Origin: an uncultured Collinsella sp.
Lineage (GTDB): Bacteria; Actinomycetota; Coriobacteriia; Coriobacteriales; Coriobacteriaceae
Assembly (NCBI GenBank): GCA_900547125.1
Contig: URFU01000006.1
Coordinates: forward strand, 1-34,606
Direction: 5' to 3'
DNA: 34,606 nucleotides
Shown here: in pieces, positions 21,393-30,141 of the stretch
Layout of the letters: each line of letters begins with the position of its first letter
Position numbering within the stretch: the first letter of the stretch is position 1
Translations under genes and position numbers: made by a program
Notes under the pieces: model-generated
Told to the model about the DNA's origin: nothing
The model's input: only the letters and a program-made list of their open reading frames with translations
Databases searched by the model: none

Positions 21393-21675
21393 AGCCACCG
21401 CCGTGGCGATGAGCATCATCGCCATCGCTTGTCGCATCTGCGGCATCTTTATGAGCGCGATGACCGTGCTGCTGTGCTTTAGCGGCCTCACCGCCAAGCT
21501 GCAGATCGTGGGCTTTGTCGTTGAGCTTTCGCGCGCACTGCCGAGCGCTATCGCCGGCTACGGCGTCATCACATCGCCCTTTGGCGGTGTGTTCCGCCTG
21601 GATTACGCCATCGTGGCCGTCATCCTGTTTGTGGCCGATTACCTGCTCACGCGCGCCTCGCGTCGCGTCCGCTAG
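21379..21675 (+). CDS. Small membrane protein of unknown function
   Basis: A 98-residue protein starts at GTG 21379 with GAGGAGA upstream, overlapping the ABC-F stop by 14 nt, so it is probably translationally coupled. It has a hydrophobic segment near residues 9-34 (AVAMSIIAIACRICGIFMSA), a weaker one near 41-66, and a third near 76-91 (YAIVAVILFVADYLL), then a basic tail RASRRVR. I recognise no family. The length and position argue for a real gene. Confidence 0.75.
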   Translation: MNSRKATAVAMSIIAIACRICGIFMSAMTVLLCFSGLTAKLQIVGFVVELSRALPSAIAGYGVITSPFGGVFRLDYAIVAVILFVADYLLTRASRRVR

Positions 21676-21684
21676 GGGAGTGAC

Positions 21685-22368
21685 ATGTCCAGCAGCTACT
21701 TCATGAACCTGCTCGCCAGCGCCGTCGCCGTCATCGTTGGCATCGTCATCCACGAAAGCGCGCACGCCGCCGCGGCCTGGGCACTCGGCGACAAGACGGC
21801 CCGTTCGCGCGGCCGCGTCTCACTCAACCCGCTCAACCACATCGACCCGTTCGGTACCGTCCTGCTGCCGCTGCTTATGCTCGCAGCCGGAGGCCCGGTG
21901 TTCGCCTTTGCAAAGCCCGTGCCCGTCTACCTCAACAACCTCAAGCACCCCAAGCGCGAAGAGGTCCTGGTGAGCGCGGCCGGCCCCGCATCGAACATCG
22001 CACTCGCGTGTCTCGCGGCCGCCCTCATGCACGCGGCATACGGCAACCTCTACACCAGCATGTCCTTTGCCGTGGCGTCGCAAATCATGAACTTTGGCGC
22101 CACGTTTATCGTGGTCAACCTGTCGCTCGCGTTCTTTAACCTCATCCCGATCCCGCCGCTCGACGGCTCGTCGATCATCGTGCCGTTCCTTAAGGGAAAG
22201 GCGCTCGCCAACTACTATCGCCTGCAGCAATACGCCATGCCTATCCTCATCCTGGTGCTGTACCTGCTGCCCATGTGGACCGGCATCGATGTGATCGGAC
22301 GGTATTTCGACGTTACCGTGTATCCGCTGGCCGAGTGGCTGCTCAACTTCGCAATCGCCGGCATCTAA
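21685..22368 (+). CDS. Site-2-protease-family (M50) membrane metallopeptidase
   Basis: The 227-residue protein is a polytopic membrane protein with the zinc-binding HESAH (HExxH) in VIHESAHAAAAWALGD near residue 24. The third ligand motif FFNLIPIPPLDGSSI (NxxPxPPLDG) lies near residue 150. Both are features of the S2P/rhomboid-like M50 family of the short type without PDZ domain, which cleave proteins within membranes. The substrate is unknown. It lies 9 nt after the small membrane protein. The gene is widely found next to scpA in Gram-positive bacteria. Confidence 0.92.
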   Translation: MSSSYFMNLLASAVAVIVGIVIHESAHAAAAWALGDKTARSRGRVSLNPLNHIDPFGTVLLPLLMLAAGGPVFAFAKPVPVYLNNLKHPKREEVLVSAAGPASNIALACLAAALMHAAYGNLYTSMSFAVASQIMNFGATFIVVNLSLAFFNLIPIPPLDGSSIIVPFLKGKALANYYRLQQYAMPILILVLYLLPMWTGIDVIGRYFDVTVYPLAEWLLNFAIAGI

Positions 22369-22452
22369 GGTAAACTTACAGGTCGACCGTGCAAAACGGG
22401 CGCAACATGCACCCAAACCGCGCCGCGAAGGCGCCGTCAAAGGAGGTCGAAG

Positions 22453-23262
22453 ATGTCGTATCGCGTGTCGACGCAGGTCTACAGCGGACCGTTCGACCTG
22501 CTGCTGCAGCTGGTAACCCGCCAAAAAGTTGATATCGGCGCCATCTCGATCAGTGAGGTGGCCGAGCAATACCTTGCCGAGGCCGAGCGCATCGAGGCGC
22601 TGGACCTGGACGTGGCGAGCGACTTTTTGCTGGTCGCGGCAACCCTTTTGGACATCAAGGCTGCCTCGCTGGTGCCCCAGGAGGCCCCGCGCAAGACAGA
22701 CGACGATGACGAGGACGACGATGACCTCGAGGAACTCAGCGCGCTCGACGGCGACGCCCTGCGTGAGGTCCTGATTCAGCGCCTGATCGCCTACAAGCAG
22801 TTTAAGGGCGCGGCGGCAGCCCTTGGCGCGCGCATGCAGGCCGAGAGCCGCATGCATCCGCGCGTGGCCGGCCCCGACCCCGAGTTCTTGGGCCTTATGC
22901 CCGACTACCTGGCCGGCATTACCCTGCGCGGCCTCGCCGTCATCTGCGCCGACCTGGACGGCAAGCGTCAGACCTTCCTGCTGGAGGCCGAGCACGTGGC
23001 ACCGCATCGCGTGCCGCTCGACCTGACGGTGGCCTCGGTCGATCGCTTTACCATGGCTCACCAAACCTGCACCTTCCGCGAGCTGTTGGACGGCGATGCC
23101 ACCACCGAACAGCTTGTCGTCACCTTCCTGGCCATGTTGGAGCTTGCCAAACGCGGCTCGCTCACGCTGAGCCAGGACGAGATCTTCGAAACCAATCAAA
23201 TCAACCACGACGAGGACGCAGAGGCATACGTGCCCGGCGAGGGCCCCGAGCTCACCGAATAG
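22453..23262 (+). CDS. scpA: Segregation and condensation protein A
   Basis: ScpA is the kleisin subunit that, with ScpB, closes the SMC ring for chromosome condensation and segregation. The 269-residue protein begins VSTQVYSGPFDLLLQLVTRQ followed by ISISEVAEQYL, the family's N-terminal SMC-binding signature. It has an acidic Asp/Glu-rich stretch near residues 79-92 and a C-terminal winged-helix region ending near FLAMLELAKRGSLTLSQDE. AAAGGAGG precedes ATG 22453. scpB follows 12 nt after the stop. Confidence 0.95.
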   Translation: MSYRVSTQVYSGPFDLLLQLVTRQKVDIGAISISEVAEQYLAEAERIEALDLDVASDFLLVAATLLDIKAASLVPQEAPRKTDDDDEDDDDLEELSALDGDALREVLIQRLIAYKQFKGAAAALGARMQAESRMHPRVAGPDPEFLGLMPDYLAGITLRGLAVICADLDGKRQTFLLEAEHVAPHRVPLDLTVASVDRFTMAHQTCTFRELLDGDATTEQLVVTFLAMLELAKRGSLTLSQDEIFETNQINHDEDAEAYVPGEGPELTE

Positions 23263-23274
23263 GAGCGACCAACC

Positions 23275-24003
23275 ATGTCAACCCTTTCCACGCTGGAGGC
23301 AAACAGCCTCAAAGGTGCCCTCGAGGCGCTGCTGCTGGTGTCGAGCGACCCCGTGAGCGCACCCGCGCTGGCAGGTGCGCTAGATATCGCCCCGGGCGAG
23401 TGCGCGTCGCTATTGGCCGAGCTCAAGGTTGAGTACGAGGAGGCCAATCGCGGCTTTCAGCTTCGCGAGGTCGCCGGTGGCTGGCGCCTGTTTACACACC
23501 CCGCCTACCACGACGTGGTCGAGGCCTACGTGCTGAGCTGGGACACGCAAAAACTGTCGCAGGCGGCGCTTGAGACCCTGGCCGTCATCGCCTACCACCA
23601 GCCCGTCACGCGCGAGGTGGTCAAGGGCATCCGCGGCGTCAACTCCGACGGCGTCATCGCGTCGCTCGTGGACAAGGGCCTGGTGCGCGAGCTCGGCCGC
23701 GACCCCGAGCGCGGTCAGGCCATCATCTACGGCACGACCAACGCCTTCTTGGAAAAGTTCGGCCTGCGCTCCACCCGCGACCTGCCCGATCTGGAGCAGT
23801 TTGCTCCCGACGAACAATCGCGCCAGTTTATCCGCGAGCGCCTGAGCGGCCGCAGCATTCAGTCCACCCTCGAGGAGCAGGCCGAGGACCTGGACGAAGA
23901 GCGCGAACTGATCGATACCGATGTTGAAGATGTTGAGGCAGTCGAGGACTTGGAGACCCTGGTCGTCGACGAGACCTCGGAGGATTTGCATGACGAGGAC
24001 TAA
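23275..24003 (+). CDS. scpB: Segregation and condensation protein B
   Basis: ScpB binds ScpA as a dimer and is part of the SMC condensin. The 242-residue protein shows the family start (LEANSLKGALEALLLVSSDP), the winged-helix segment LSQAALETLAVIAYHQPVTR with EVVKGIRGVNSDGVIASLVD, and LEKFGLRSTRDLPDL near the end of the conserved part. A long acidic tail (LIDTDVEDVEAVEDLETLVV) follows, longer than in most family members. Its end overlaps the start of rluB by 14 nt. Confidence 0.95.
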   Translation: MSTLSTLEANSLKGALEALLLVSSDPVSAPALAGALDIAPGECASLLAELKVEYEEANRGFQLREVAGGWRLFTHPAYHDVVEAYVLSWDTQKLSQAALETLAVIAYHQPVTREVVKGIRGVNSDGVIASLVDKGLVRELGRDPERGQAIIYGTTNAFLEKFGLRSTRDLPDLEQFAPDEQSRQFIRERLSGRSIQSTLEEQAEDLDEERELIDTDVEDVEAVEDLETLVVDETSEDLHDED

Positions 24004-24964
24004 CGAAGCAGGGGAGACGCGCACCTCACGTGCCGCGGGCGTCACAACGCCCGTGAGCGACACCCAGCCCGTCTACCCGCACACCATGCGCCTGCAGCGC
24101 TTTTTGGCTCGCGCGGGCGTGGCGAGCCGCCGTGGCTCGGAGGACCTGATGACCGCCGGACGCGTGACCGTCAACGGCCAGGCCGCGACCGAGCTAGGCA
24201 CCAAGGTCGACGTCGACCGCGACCATATCGAGGTCGACGGCATGCCCGTCAAGCTCGACCAGGGTGCCGTGTACCTGATGCTCTACAAGCCGACTGGCTA
24301 CCTCACCACCATGAGTGATCCGCAGGAGCGCCCTTGCGTGGCCGACCTGGTCCCGCGCGACCGCTTTCCGGGGCTCTTCCCGGTGGGTCGCCTGGACCGT
24401 GACACCACGGGCCTTTTGCTCTTTACCACCGACGGCGACCTGTCGCAGGATCTGCTGCACCCCAGCAAGCACGTCTACAAGACCTACCAGGCGCTGGTGG
24501 ACGGCCACCTGACCGATCGCGACCTCACGCCGCTGCGCCGTGGCATCGAGCTCGACGACGGCTTATGCCAGCCGGCAATCTGCCGCGTCATCACCGCACG
24601 CGAGGCTGAAGCCGTGGCTCCCCAGGGCGTCAAGCCCGGTACCACCGCCGTCGAAGTCATCATCCGCGAGGGTCGTAAAAACCAGGTCAAGCGTATGCTG
24701 AGCAAGATCCACCACCCGGTGATTCGCCTGCACCGCTGCAACTTTGCCGGCCTGGAGCTCAAGGACGTGGCCAAGGGCTCGTGGCGCGAACTCACCGACC
24801 GAGAGGTACAAATCCTCAAGGCCGGCGGTATCCCACCCAAGCAGGCCAGCTTCAAGCGCGGCAGTGGTAAGCCCCAGGACACGGCCGCGGCCCGCACGCG
24901 TCACCACGGCAGCCACGGCTCCGCGCCCAGGCGCAACACCTACCGCGAGCGCTACACGAGCTAG
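23990..24964 (+). CDS. rluB: RluB-type 23S rRNA pseudouridine synthase
   Basis: The protein converts a uridine of 23S rRNA to pseudouridine. It has an S4 RNA-binding domain (MRLQRFLARAGVASRRGSED, residues about 30-75) and the RsuA/RluB catalytic motif GRLDRDTTGLLLFTTDGDL near residue 134, with the catalytic Asp in RLD. A basic C-terminal tail follows. ATG 23990 is chosen because GGAGG lies six bases upstream, giving 324 residues and a 14-nt overlap with scpB. RluB versus RluE/RsuA is judged from the scpAB context. Confidence 0.92.
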   Translation: MTRTNEAGETRTSRAAGVTTPVSDTQPVYPHTMRLQRFLARAGVASRRGSEDLMTAGRVTVNGQAATELGTKVDVDRDHIEVDGMPVKLDQGAVYLMLYKPTGYLTTMSDPQERPCVADLVPRDRFPGLFPVGRLDRDTTGLLLFTTDGDLSQDLLHPSKHVYKTYQALVDGHLTDRDLTPLRRGIELDDGLCQPAICRVITAREAEAVAPQGVKPGTTAVEVIIREGRKNQVKRMLSKIHHPVIRLHRCNFAGLELKDVAKGSWRELTDREVQILKAGGIPPKQASFKRGSGKPQDTAAARTRHHGSHGSAPRRNTYRERYTS

Positions 24965-25030
24965 GCAACCCGCCGAGCCGCAGCGTCCGCGTCCCATACC
25001 AGCACGTCAACCACCGAAAGGAAGCATTGC

Positions 25031-25717
25031 ATGATCGTCGCCATCGACGGCCCCGCCGGTTCCGGCAAGTCCACCATCGCCAAGGAGATTGCCCGCCAGC
25101 TGGGCTTTAACAAGCTCGACACGGGTGCCATGTATCGCGCCGTCACCTTCGCCGCACTCGACCGCGGCATCGATCTGGACGACGAGGCTGCCATTGATGC
25201 CCTCGCCGAGCAGATCGAGATTCGCTTTACTAACGGCACCGGCGAGGACACGCGTCTGACCATCGACGGCCAGGACGCCTCGGCTGCCATCCGCACCCCG
25301 CAGGTGGACGCCAACGTGTCCAAGGTCTCGGCCTACCCGGGCGTGCGCGCGGCCATGCTCATCCATCAGCGCCGCGCCGCCGAGGACCGCGATATCGTGG
25401 CCGAGGGTCGTGACATCGGCACCGTAGTGTTCCCCAACGCGCAGGTCAAAGTCTTCCTGACCGCCGACCCGCGCGAGCGCGCCCGTCGCCGCGTACTGCA
25501 GCGCCACCAAAACGATGCCCAACCGCTCACCACCGAGCAGCTCGAGGCCGAGGTCGATGAGACCCTCGACGCCCTCAAGCAGCGCGATAAGCTCGACAGC
25601 AGCCGCGAGGTCGCGCCGCTCGTTCCCGCCGAGGACGCCGTGCACGTCGACTCCACCGCCCACACCATCGACGAGGTCGTCTCGATCATCGAGGACCTCA
25701 TCAACCAAAGGAGGTAG
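25031..25717 (+). CDS. cmk: Cytidylate kinase
   Basis: Cmk phosphorylates CMP and dCMP. The 228-residue protein has P-loop GPAGSGKST near residue 7, the DTGAMYRAVT segment near 35, and the NMP-binding part with EGRDIGTVVFPNAQVKVFLT near residue 123-142 and the lid RARRRVLQRH. AAAGGA precedes the ATG. plsC follows 3 nt after the stop, with a strong ribosome site in the cmk end. Confidence 0.96.
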   Translation: MIVAIDGPAGSGKSTIAKEIARQLGFNKLDTGAMYRAVTFAALDRGIDLDDEAAIDALAEQIEIRFTNGTGEDTRLTIDGQDASAAIRTPQVDANVSKVSAYPGVRAAMLIHQRRAAEDRDIVAEGRDIGTVVFPNAQVKVFLTADPRERARRRVLQRHQNDAQPLTTEQLEAEVDETLDALKQRDKLDSSREVAPLVPAEDAVHVDSTAHTIDEVVSIIEDLINQRR

Positions 25718-25720
25718 CCC

Positions 25721-26449
25721 ATGCGCCTGTTTAAGCAGACGCCCGAGGATTACTACAACGCCCCCTACGCCGAGTTCCCGGCGCTCATCCGCGGCACTGT
25801 CGCCGTAGTCATGGGCATCCTGTGGGTCTTCTCCAAGCTCATGTGGCGTTGGAAGGTCGAGGACAGCGCCCTGCTGTTTGAGCGCCAGGAAGGCCGCGGC
25901 AGCGTGGTCATCTGCAACCACACCTCAATGGCTGAGCTGCTGGCCGTTGAGACGGCGTTGTTCTTCGGCGGCCGCCGTGTGCGCCCTATCTTTAAATCTG
26001 AGTTCGCCAAGAGCAAGATCGTGCGCTGGGCCTTTAGCCGCGTGGGCGGTATTCCCGTCGAGCGCGGCACGGCTGACATGAAGTGTCTGCGTGCCGCCCA
26101 GCATGCGCTGCAGCGCGGCGAGGACGTCTTGATCTTCCCCGAGGGCACGCGCATCCGCTCGCGCGAGATCAAGCCCGAGGTCCACGGCGGTTTTGCGCTT
26201 ATCGCCCAGATGGGCAAGGCGCCCGTCAACCCGCTCGCCATCTGCGGCTGGTCCGATATTACGCCTGCGGGCAAAAAGATCATGCGCCCCAAAAAGTGCT
26301 GGATCCGTGCCGGAAAGGCCATCTCGCTATCCGATGCACCGGCCGAGCTCAAGCGCAAGGAGCGTCTGGCATGGTTTGAGTCCGAGGCCATGAGTCGTGT
26401 CTACGCCATGCGCGACGACCTGTGCGCCGAGCACCCGGGTAGGTTCTAG
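25721..26449 (+). CDS. plsC: 1-acylglycerol-3-phosphate acyltransferase
   Basis: PlsC adds the second acyl chain to lysophosphatidic acid at the inner face of the membrane. The 242-residue protein has an N-terminal hydrophobic segment (about 22-42). The usual NHxSxxD motif I reads NHTSMAEL (residues 66-73), so the Asp of the HX4D dyad is Glu72 here, an unusual change. Other motifs are present: GGIPVERG near 109-116 and FPEGTRIRS near 139-147. AAAGGAGG precedes the start. The gene sits between cmk and ispH with only a few bases on each side. Confidence 0.9.
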   Translation: MRLFKQTPEDYYNAPYAEFPALIRGTVAVVMGILWVFSKLMWRWKVEDSALLFERQEGRGSVVICNHTSMAELLAVETALFFGGRRVRPIFKSEFAKSKIVRWAFSRVGGIPVERGTADMKCLRAAQHALQRGEDVLIFPEGTRIRSREIKPEVHGGFALIAQMGKAPVNPLAICGWSDITPAGKKIMRPKKCWIRAGKAISLSDAPAELKRKERLAWFESEAMSRVYAMRDDLCAEHPGRF

Positions 26450-26466
26450 CCATGGGCGAGGAAGTC

Positions 26467-27351
26467 ATGAACACTGCCGAGGCTGTAACCGGAAAGGTCG
26501 ACGCCCCCACCATCGAAATCGCTGCCCACGCCGGCACCTGCTACGGCGTGCAGCGCGCGCTCGATATGGCCCTGGCGGCCGCCCCGCAGGCAGGGGAGAG
26601 CACTCAGGTCCACACCCTGGGCCCGCTCATCCATAACCCCATCGTGGTACGCGAGCTCGCCGAGGCAGGCGTTGGTCTAGCCGACACCTTGGACGATGCC
26701 GCATCGGGCACCGTGATCATTCGCGCGCACGGCGTGGTGCCGCAGGTGATTGAGGCCGCCCGCGAGCGCGGCCTCAATGTAGTTGACGCCACCTGTCCCT
26801 ACGTGAAGAAGGTCCATGTGGCAGCCGAGCGCCTGGTACGCGAGGGATATCGCGTGCTCGTCGTGGGCGAGCCGGGGCATCCTGAGGTGGAGGGTATCCT
26901 GGGCCATGCCGGCGATGACGCGCAGGTCGTGAGTTGTGCCGCCGATGCGGACGCGCTGCCGCTCAAAGGCAAGGTAGGCCTGGTTGTGCAGACCACCCAG
27001 ACTGCCCAAAACCTCGCCGAGGTCGTGGCTGCCATCACCCCACGTGTGCAGGAGCTGCGCGTGATCAACACCATCTGTGCCGCCACGAGTGAGCGTCAGC
27101 AGGCAGCAGCCGCACTTGCCAACCGCTGTGATTGCATGGTCGTCGTGGGCGGGAAGAACTCGGGTAACACCCGCCGCTTGGCGCAAATCTGCACCGACGT
27201 TTGCGAGCACACGCATCACATCGAGGAAGCTTCCGAGCTACAGGCCGCATGGTTTGCCAATGCTCACCACATCGGCATCACCGCCGGAGCCTCCACCCCG
27301 CAAGAACACATCGAGCGCGCCGTCGAGCGCATCAAGGAGCTTTGCCGCTAA
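26467..27351 (+). CDS. ispH: 4-hydroxy-3-methylbut-2-enyl diphosphate reductase
   Basis: IspH makes isopentenyl and dimethylallyl diphosphate, the last step of the MEP isoprenoid pathway, using a [4Fe-4S] cluster. The three cluster cysteines are visible in HAGTCYGVQRALD, in DATCPYVKKVH and in NTICAATSERQ. HTLGPLIHNP and RAHGV, which hold conserved His residues, are also present. The length is close to the usual ~290-300. ATG 26467 has GAGG five bases upstream; ATG 26452 is a second possible start, adding five residues. It is followed after 2 nt by the DUF512 gene. Confidence 0.95.
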   Translation: MNTAEAVTGKVDAPTIEIAAHAGTCYGVQRALDMALAAAPQAGESTQVHTLGPLIHNPIVVRELAEAGVGLADTLDDAASGTVIIRAHGVVPQVIEAARERGLNVVDATCPYVKKVHVAAERLVREGYRVLVVGEPGHPEVEGILGHAGDDAQVVSCAADADALPLKGKVGLVVQTTQTAQNLAEVVAAITPRVQELRVINTICAATSERQQAAAALANRCDCMVVVGGKNSGNTRRLAQICTDVCEHTHHIEEASELQAAWFANAHHIGITAGASTPQEHIERAVERIKELCR

Positions 27352-27353
27352 TC

Positions 27354-28796
27354 ATGGACCAGACCGTACCCGGATACGCCGCCGAGGTGGCCGATTACGG
27401 GCGCAGCCGCGACCCCGAGCCGGGTGAGGGCGCGCTCGTTAAAAACGTGCGCCCCGAATCACCCGCATGGGATGTGGGTATCGAGCCGGGCATGCGCGTG
27501 CTTACGGTCAACGGTGAGCAGCTGACCGATATGATCGTGTGGCTCTGGGAGGCAGATGACGACACCGTCGAGCTGGAGGTATTCGACCCGCGCGACGACA
27601 CCGTCACCCCCGTTGAGCTTGATCGCTTTCCCGGCGAGGACTGGGGCCTAGAGTTCGATGGCCCCATCTTCGATGGCATGCGCACCTGCGTAAACGCCTG
27701 CGTGTTCTGCTTTATGACCATGCTGCCCAAGGGCGGTCGCTCCACGCTCTACATCCGCGATGACGACTACCGTCTGAGCTTTTTGCAGGGCAACTTCGTC
27801 ACGCTTACCAACCTTTCCGACGAGGACGTGCAAAACGTCATCGACCGCAACATGAGCCCCATGAACGTGTCAGTCCACGCTGTGAGCCCCGACGTCCGCC
27901 GCCGCATGATGGGCCGCAACGCCCAGCGCGGCATGGACGTGCTCGAGGCCATCATGGCAGCCGGCATCGAGATTCACGCGCAGATTGTGCTGTGTCCCGG
28001 CATGAACGACGGCGAGGAGCTGGAAAAGACCCTGCGCTTTTGCGAGGAGCACGAGCAGATCACGAGCCTGGGCATTGTGCCGCTCGGTTTTACCAAGCAT
28101 CAGAACCGTTTTAGCTGGTCCTACAGTGACAAGCCCGAGCTAGCACGCGAGACCATCGCCATGATTCGGCCCTTCCAGGACCGTGCCTTCGAGCGCTTTG
28201 GCCGCCACACCTTTCAGATGAGCGACGAGTTTTATCTGGATGCCGGCATCGAGCCGCCCGAGGCAGACTTTTACGACGGCTACCCGCAGTACTACGACGG
28301 CATCGGCATGATTCGCTCCTATCTGGACGAGACCGCCGACGTGATCGACGCGCACGCCGAGCGCCTGCGCCGCGTTCGCGAGGCAATCACCGCCCGTGGC
28401 CAGCACCTGCTGTGTCTTTCGGGCGCCAGCGCGCGCGATACGGTGGCGCGTTTTGTGGAATCGCCGCAGGGCCTTGCCGGTGCCGTCACGGCAATCAAAA
28501 ACCGTTACTTTGGCGGCAACGTGGACGTGACCGGCCTCATCGTCGCCTGCGACATCTTGGAGCAGCTGCCGCAGGACCTGTCGGGGGTTATGCTCTTTGT
28601 GCCTAAGCTCATGTTCAACGCCGACGGTATGACCCTTGACGAGTATCATCGTGACGAATTACTCGCAAGCCTTACCGGTCGCGGCGCCGAGGTTCATGTG
28701 GTGTCGACCATGCCGCATGAGCTGCTCGATACCCTGGAGGACATCCTTGGCATAACGCCCGCCAATTCAACTATTCCCGCTTACCCTACCCATTAA
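27354..28796 (+). CDS. DUF512-family radical SAM protein
   Basis: The 480-residue protein belongs to the DUF512 family, whose function is unknown. The N-terminal PDZ-like part (GALVKNVRPESPAWDVGIEP, then GMRVLTVNG) precedes a Cys cluster CVNACVFCFMTMLPKG (C-x3-C-x2-C) that fits a radical-SAM iron-sulphur site, and DUF512 covers the C-terminal part. ATG 27354 follows the ispH stop by 2 nt; the open frame upstream of it belongs to ispH in another frame. Members are regularly found just upstream of der, as here. Confidence 0.92.
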   Translation: MDQTVPGYAAEVADYGRSRDPEPGEGALVKNVRPESPAWDVGIEPGMRVLTVNGEQLTDMIVWLWEADDDTVELEVFDPRDDTVTPVELDRFPGEDWGLEFDGPIFDGMRTCVNACVFCFMTMLPKGGRSTLYIRDDDYRLSFLQGNFVTLTNLSDEDVQNVIDRNMSPMNVSVHAVSPDVRRRMMGRNAQRGMDVLEAIMAAGIEIHAQIVLCPGMNDGEELEKTLRFCEEHEQITSLGIVPLGFTKHQNRFSWSYSDKPELARETIAMIRPFQDRAFERFGRHTFQMSDEFYLDAGIEPPEADFYDGYPQYYDGIGMIRSYLDETADVIDAHAERLRRVREAITARGQHLLCLSGASARDTVARFVESPQGLAGAVTAIKNRYFGGNVDVTGLIVACDILEQLPQDLSGVMLFVPKLMFNADGMTLDEYHRDELLASLTGRGAEVHVVSTMPHELLDTLEDILGITPANSTIPAYPTH

Positions 28797-28806
28797 AGGA
28801 GAGCAG

Positions 28807-30141
28807 ATGAAACCTATCGTCGCCGTCGTCGGACGCCCCAACGTGGGCAAGTCCACGCTCGTCAACCGCCTGGCCCAGACCTCGGACGCCATCGTCCACG
28901 AGTCCCGCGGCGTCACGCGCGACCGCTCGTATCACACGGCCGACTGGAACGGCCGTGAGTTCACCATCGTCGACACGGGCGGCATCGAGCCGCTCAAGAG
29001 CGACGACGTCTTTGCCACGTCCATCCGCGACCAGGCCCTTGCTGCCGCCGAGGAAGCAGCCGTCATTCTGTTTGTGGTCGACGGCCGCACCGGCGTTACC
29101 GAGGAGGACGAGTCGGTCGCCCGCATGCTCAAGCGCTGCGACAAGCCGGTCTTTCTGCTGGTGAACAAGCTCGACAACCCCGATCGCGAGAATGACAACA
29201 TCTGGGAGTTCTATTCCCTCGGCATCGGCGAGCCCACGCCGCTCTCGGCCCTGCACGGCCACGGCACGGGCGACCTGCTCGACGACATCGTGGCCCTGTT
29301 GCCCGAGGAGGAGGACGAGGGCGCCGACGCGTTCCCCGATGCGCTGAACGTCGCCATCATCGGCCGCCCCAACGCCGGTAAGTCCTCGCTGTTCAACCGC
29401 ATCCTGGGCGCCGACCGCTCCATCGTGTCCAACATCGCCGGCACCACGCGCGATGCTATCGACACCGTCGTCGAGCGCAACGGCAAGCACTACCGTATGG
29501 TCGACACCGCGGGCATTCGTAAGAAGAGCACCGTGTACGAGAACATCGAGTACTACTCCATGGTCCGCGGCCTGCGTGCCATCGATCGCGCCGATGTGGC
29601 ACTGCTCGTCGTCGACGCCTCCGTGGGCGTCACCGAGCAGGATCAGAAGGTCATGGGCTTGGCCATCGAACGCGGCTGCGCCATCGTGGTGCTGCTCAAC
29701 AAGTGGGATCTGCGCGTCGACGACCGTAAGCGCGAGGCCTGCATGGAGACCATCGACCGCCGTCTGGGCGTCATGGCTCCCTGGGCCCAGTACCTGCGCA
29801 TCTCGGCCCTCACTGGCCGCAGCGTCGAGAAGATCTGGGCGATGGTCGACGCCGCCGAGAAGACTCGCTCGCAAAAGATCACCACCTCGCGCCTTAACAC
29901 CTTCCTCACCGACCTGCGCGAGTTCGGCCACACCGTGGTGGACGGCAAGCGCCGCCTGCGCATGCACTACGTGACCCAGACGGGCGTCAACCCGCCGACG
30001 TTCACGTTCTTCGTCAACCACAGTGACCTGGTCAACGACACCTACCAGCGCTACGTGGAGAACCGCATGCGCTCGACCTTCGACTTTGCCGGCACGCCCA
30101 TTCGACTCTTCTTTAGGAAGAAGGAGCAAAAGGATGCATAA
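28807..30141 (+). CDS. der: Ribosome assembly GTPase Der (EngA)
   Basis: Der has two adjacent GTPase domains and is needed for 50S subunit assembly. The 444-residue protein has P-loops GRPNVGKST near residue 9 and GRPNAGKSS near 185, DTGGIEPL and DTAGIRKKST G3 regions, NKLDNP and NKWDLR G4 regions, and a C-terminal KH-like domain (TGVNPPTFTFFVNH). GGAG precedes the ATG. The stop overlaps the plsY start. Confidence 0.97.
   Translation: MKPIVAVVGRPNVGKSTLVNRLAQTSDAIVHESRGVTRDRSYHTADWNGREFTIVDTGGIEPLKSDDVFATSIRDQALAAAEEAAVILFVVDGRTGVTEEDESVARMLKRCDKPVFLLVNKLDNPDRENDNIWEFYSLGIGEPTPLSALHGHGTGDLLDDIVALLPEEEDEGADAFPDALNVAIIGRPNAGKSSLFNRILGADRSIVSNIAGTTRDAIDTVVERNGKHYRMVDTAGIRKKSTVYENIEYYSMVRGLRAIDRADVALLVVDASVGVTEQDQKVMGLAIERGCAIVVLLNKWDLRVDDRKREACMETIDRRLGVMAPWAQYLRISALTGRSVEKIWAMVDAAEKTRSQKITTSRLNTFLTDLREFGHTVVDGKRRLRMHYVTQTGVNPPTFTFFVNHSDLVNDTYQRYVENRMRSTFDFAGTPIRLFFRKKEQKDA

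Noticed and set aside
19563..21497. Minus-strand open frame of 644 residues
   Set aside because: It lies wholly antisense to the ABC-F gene and its neighbours; long antisense frames are expected in GC-rich DNA, and it has no motif.
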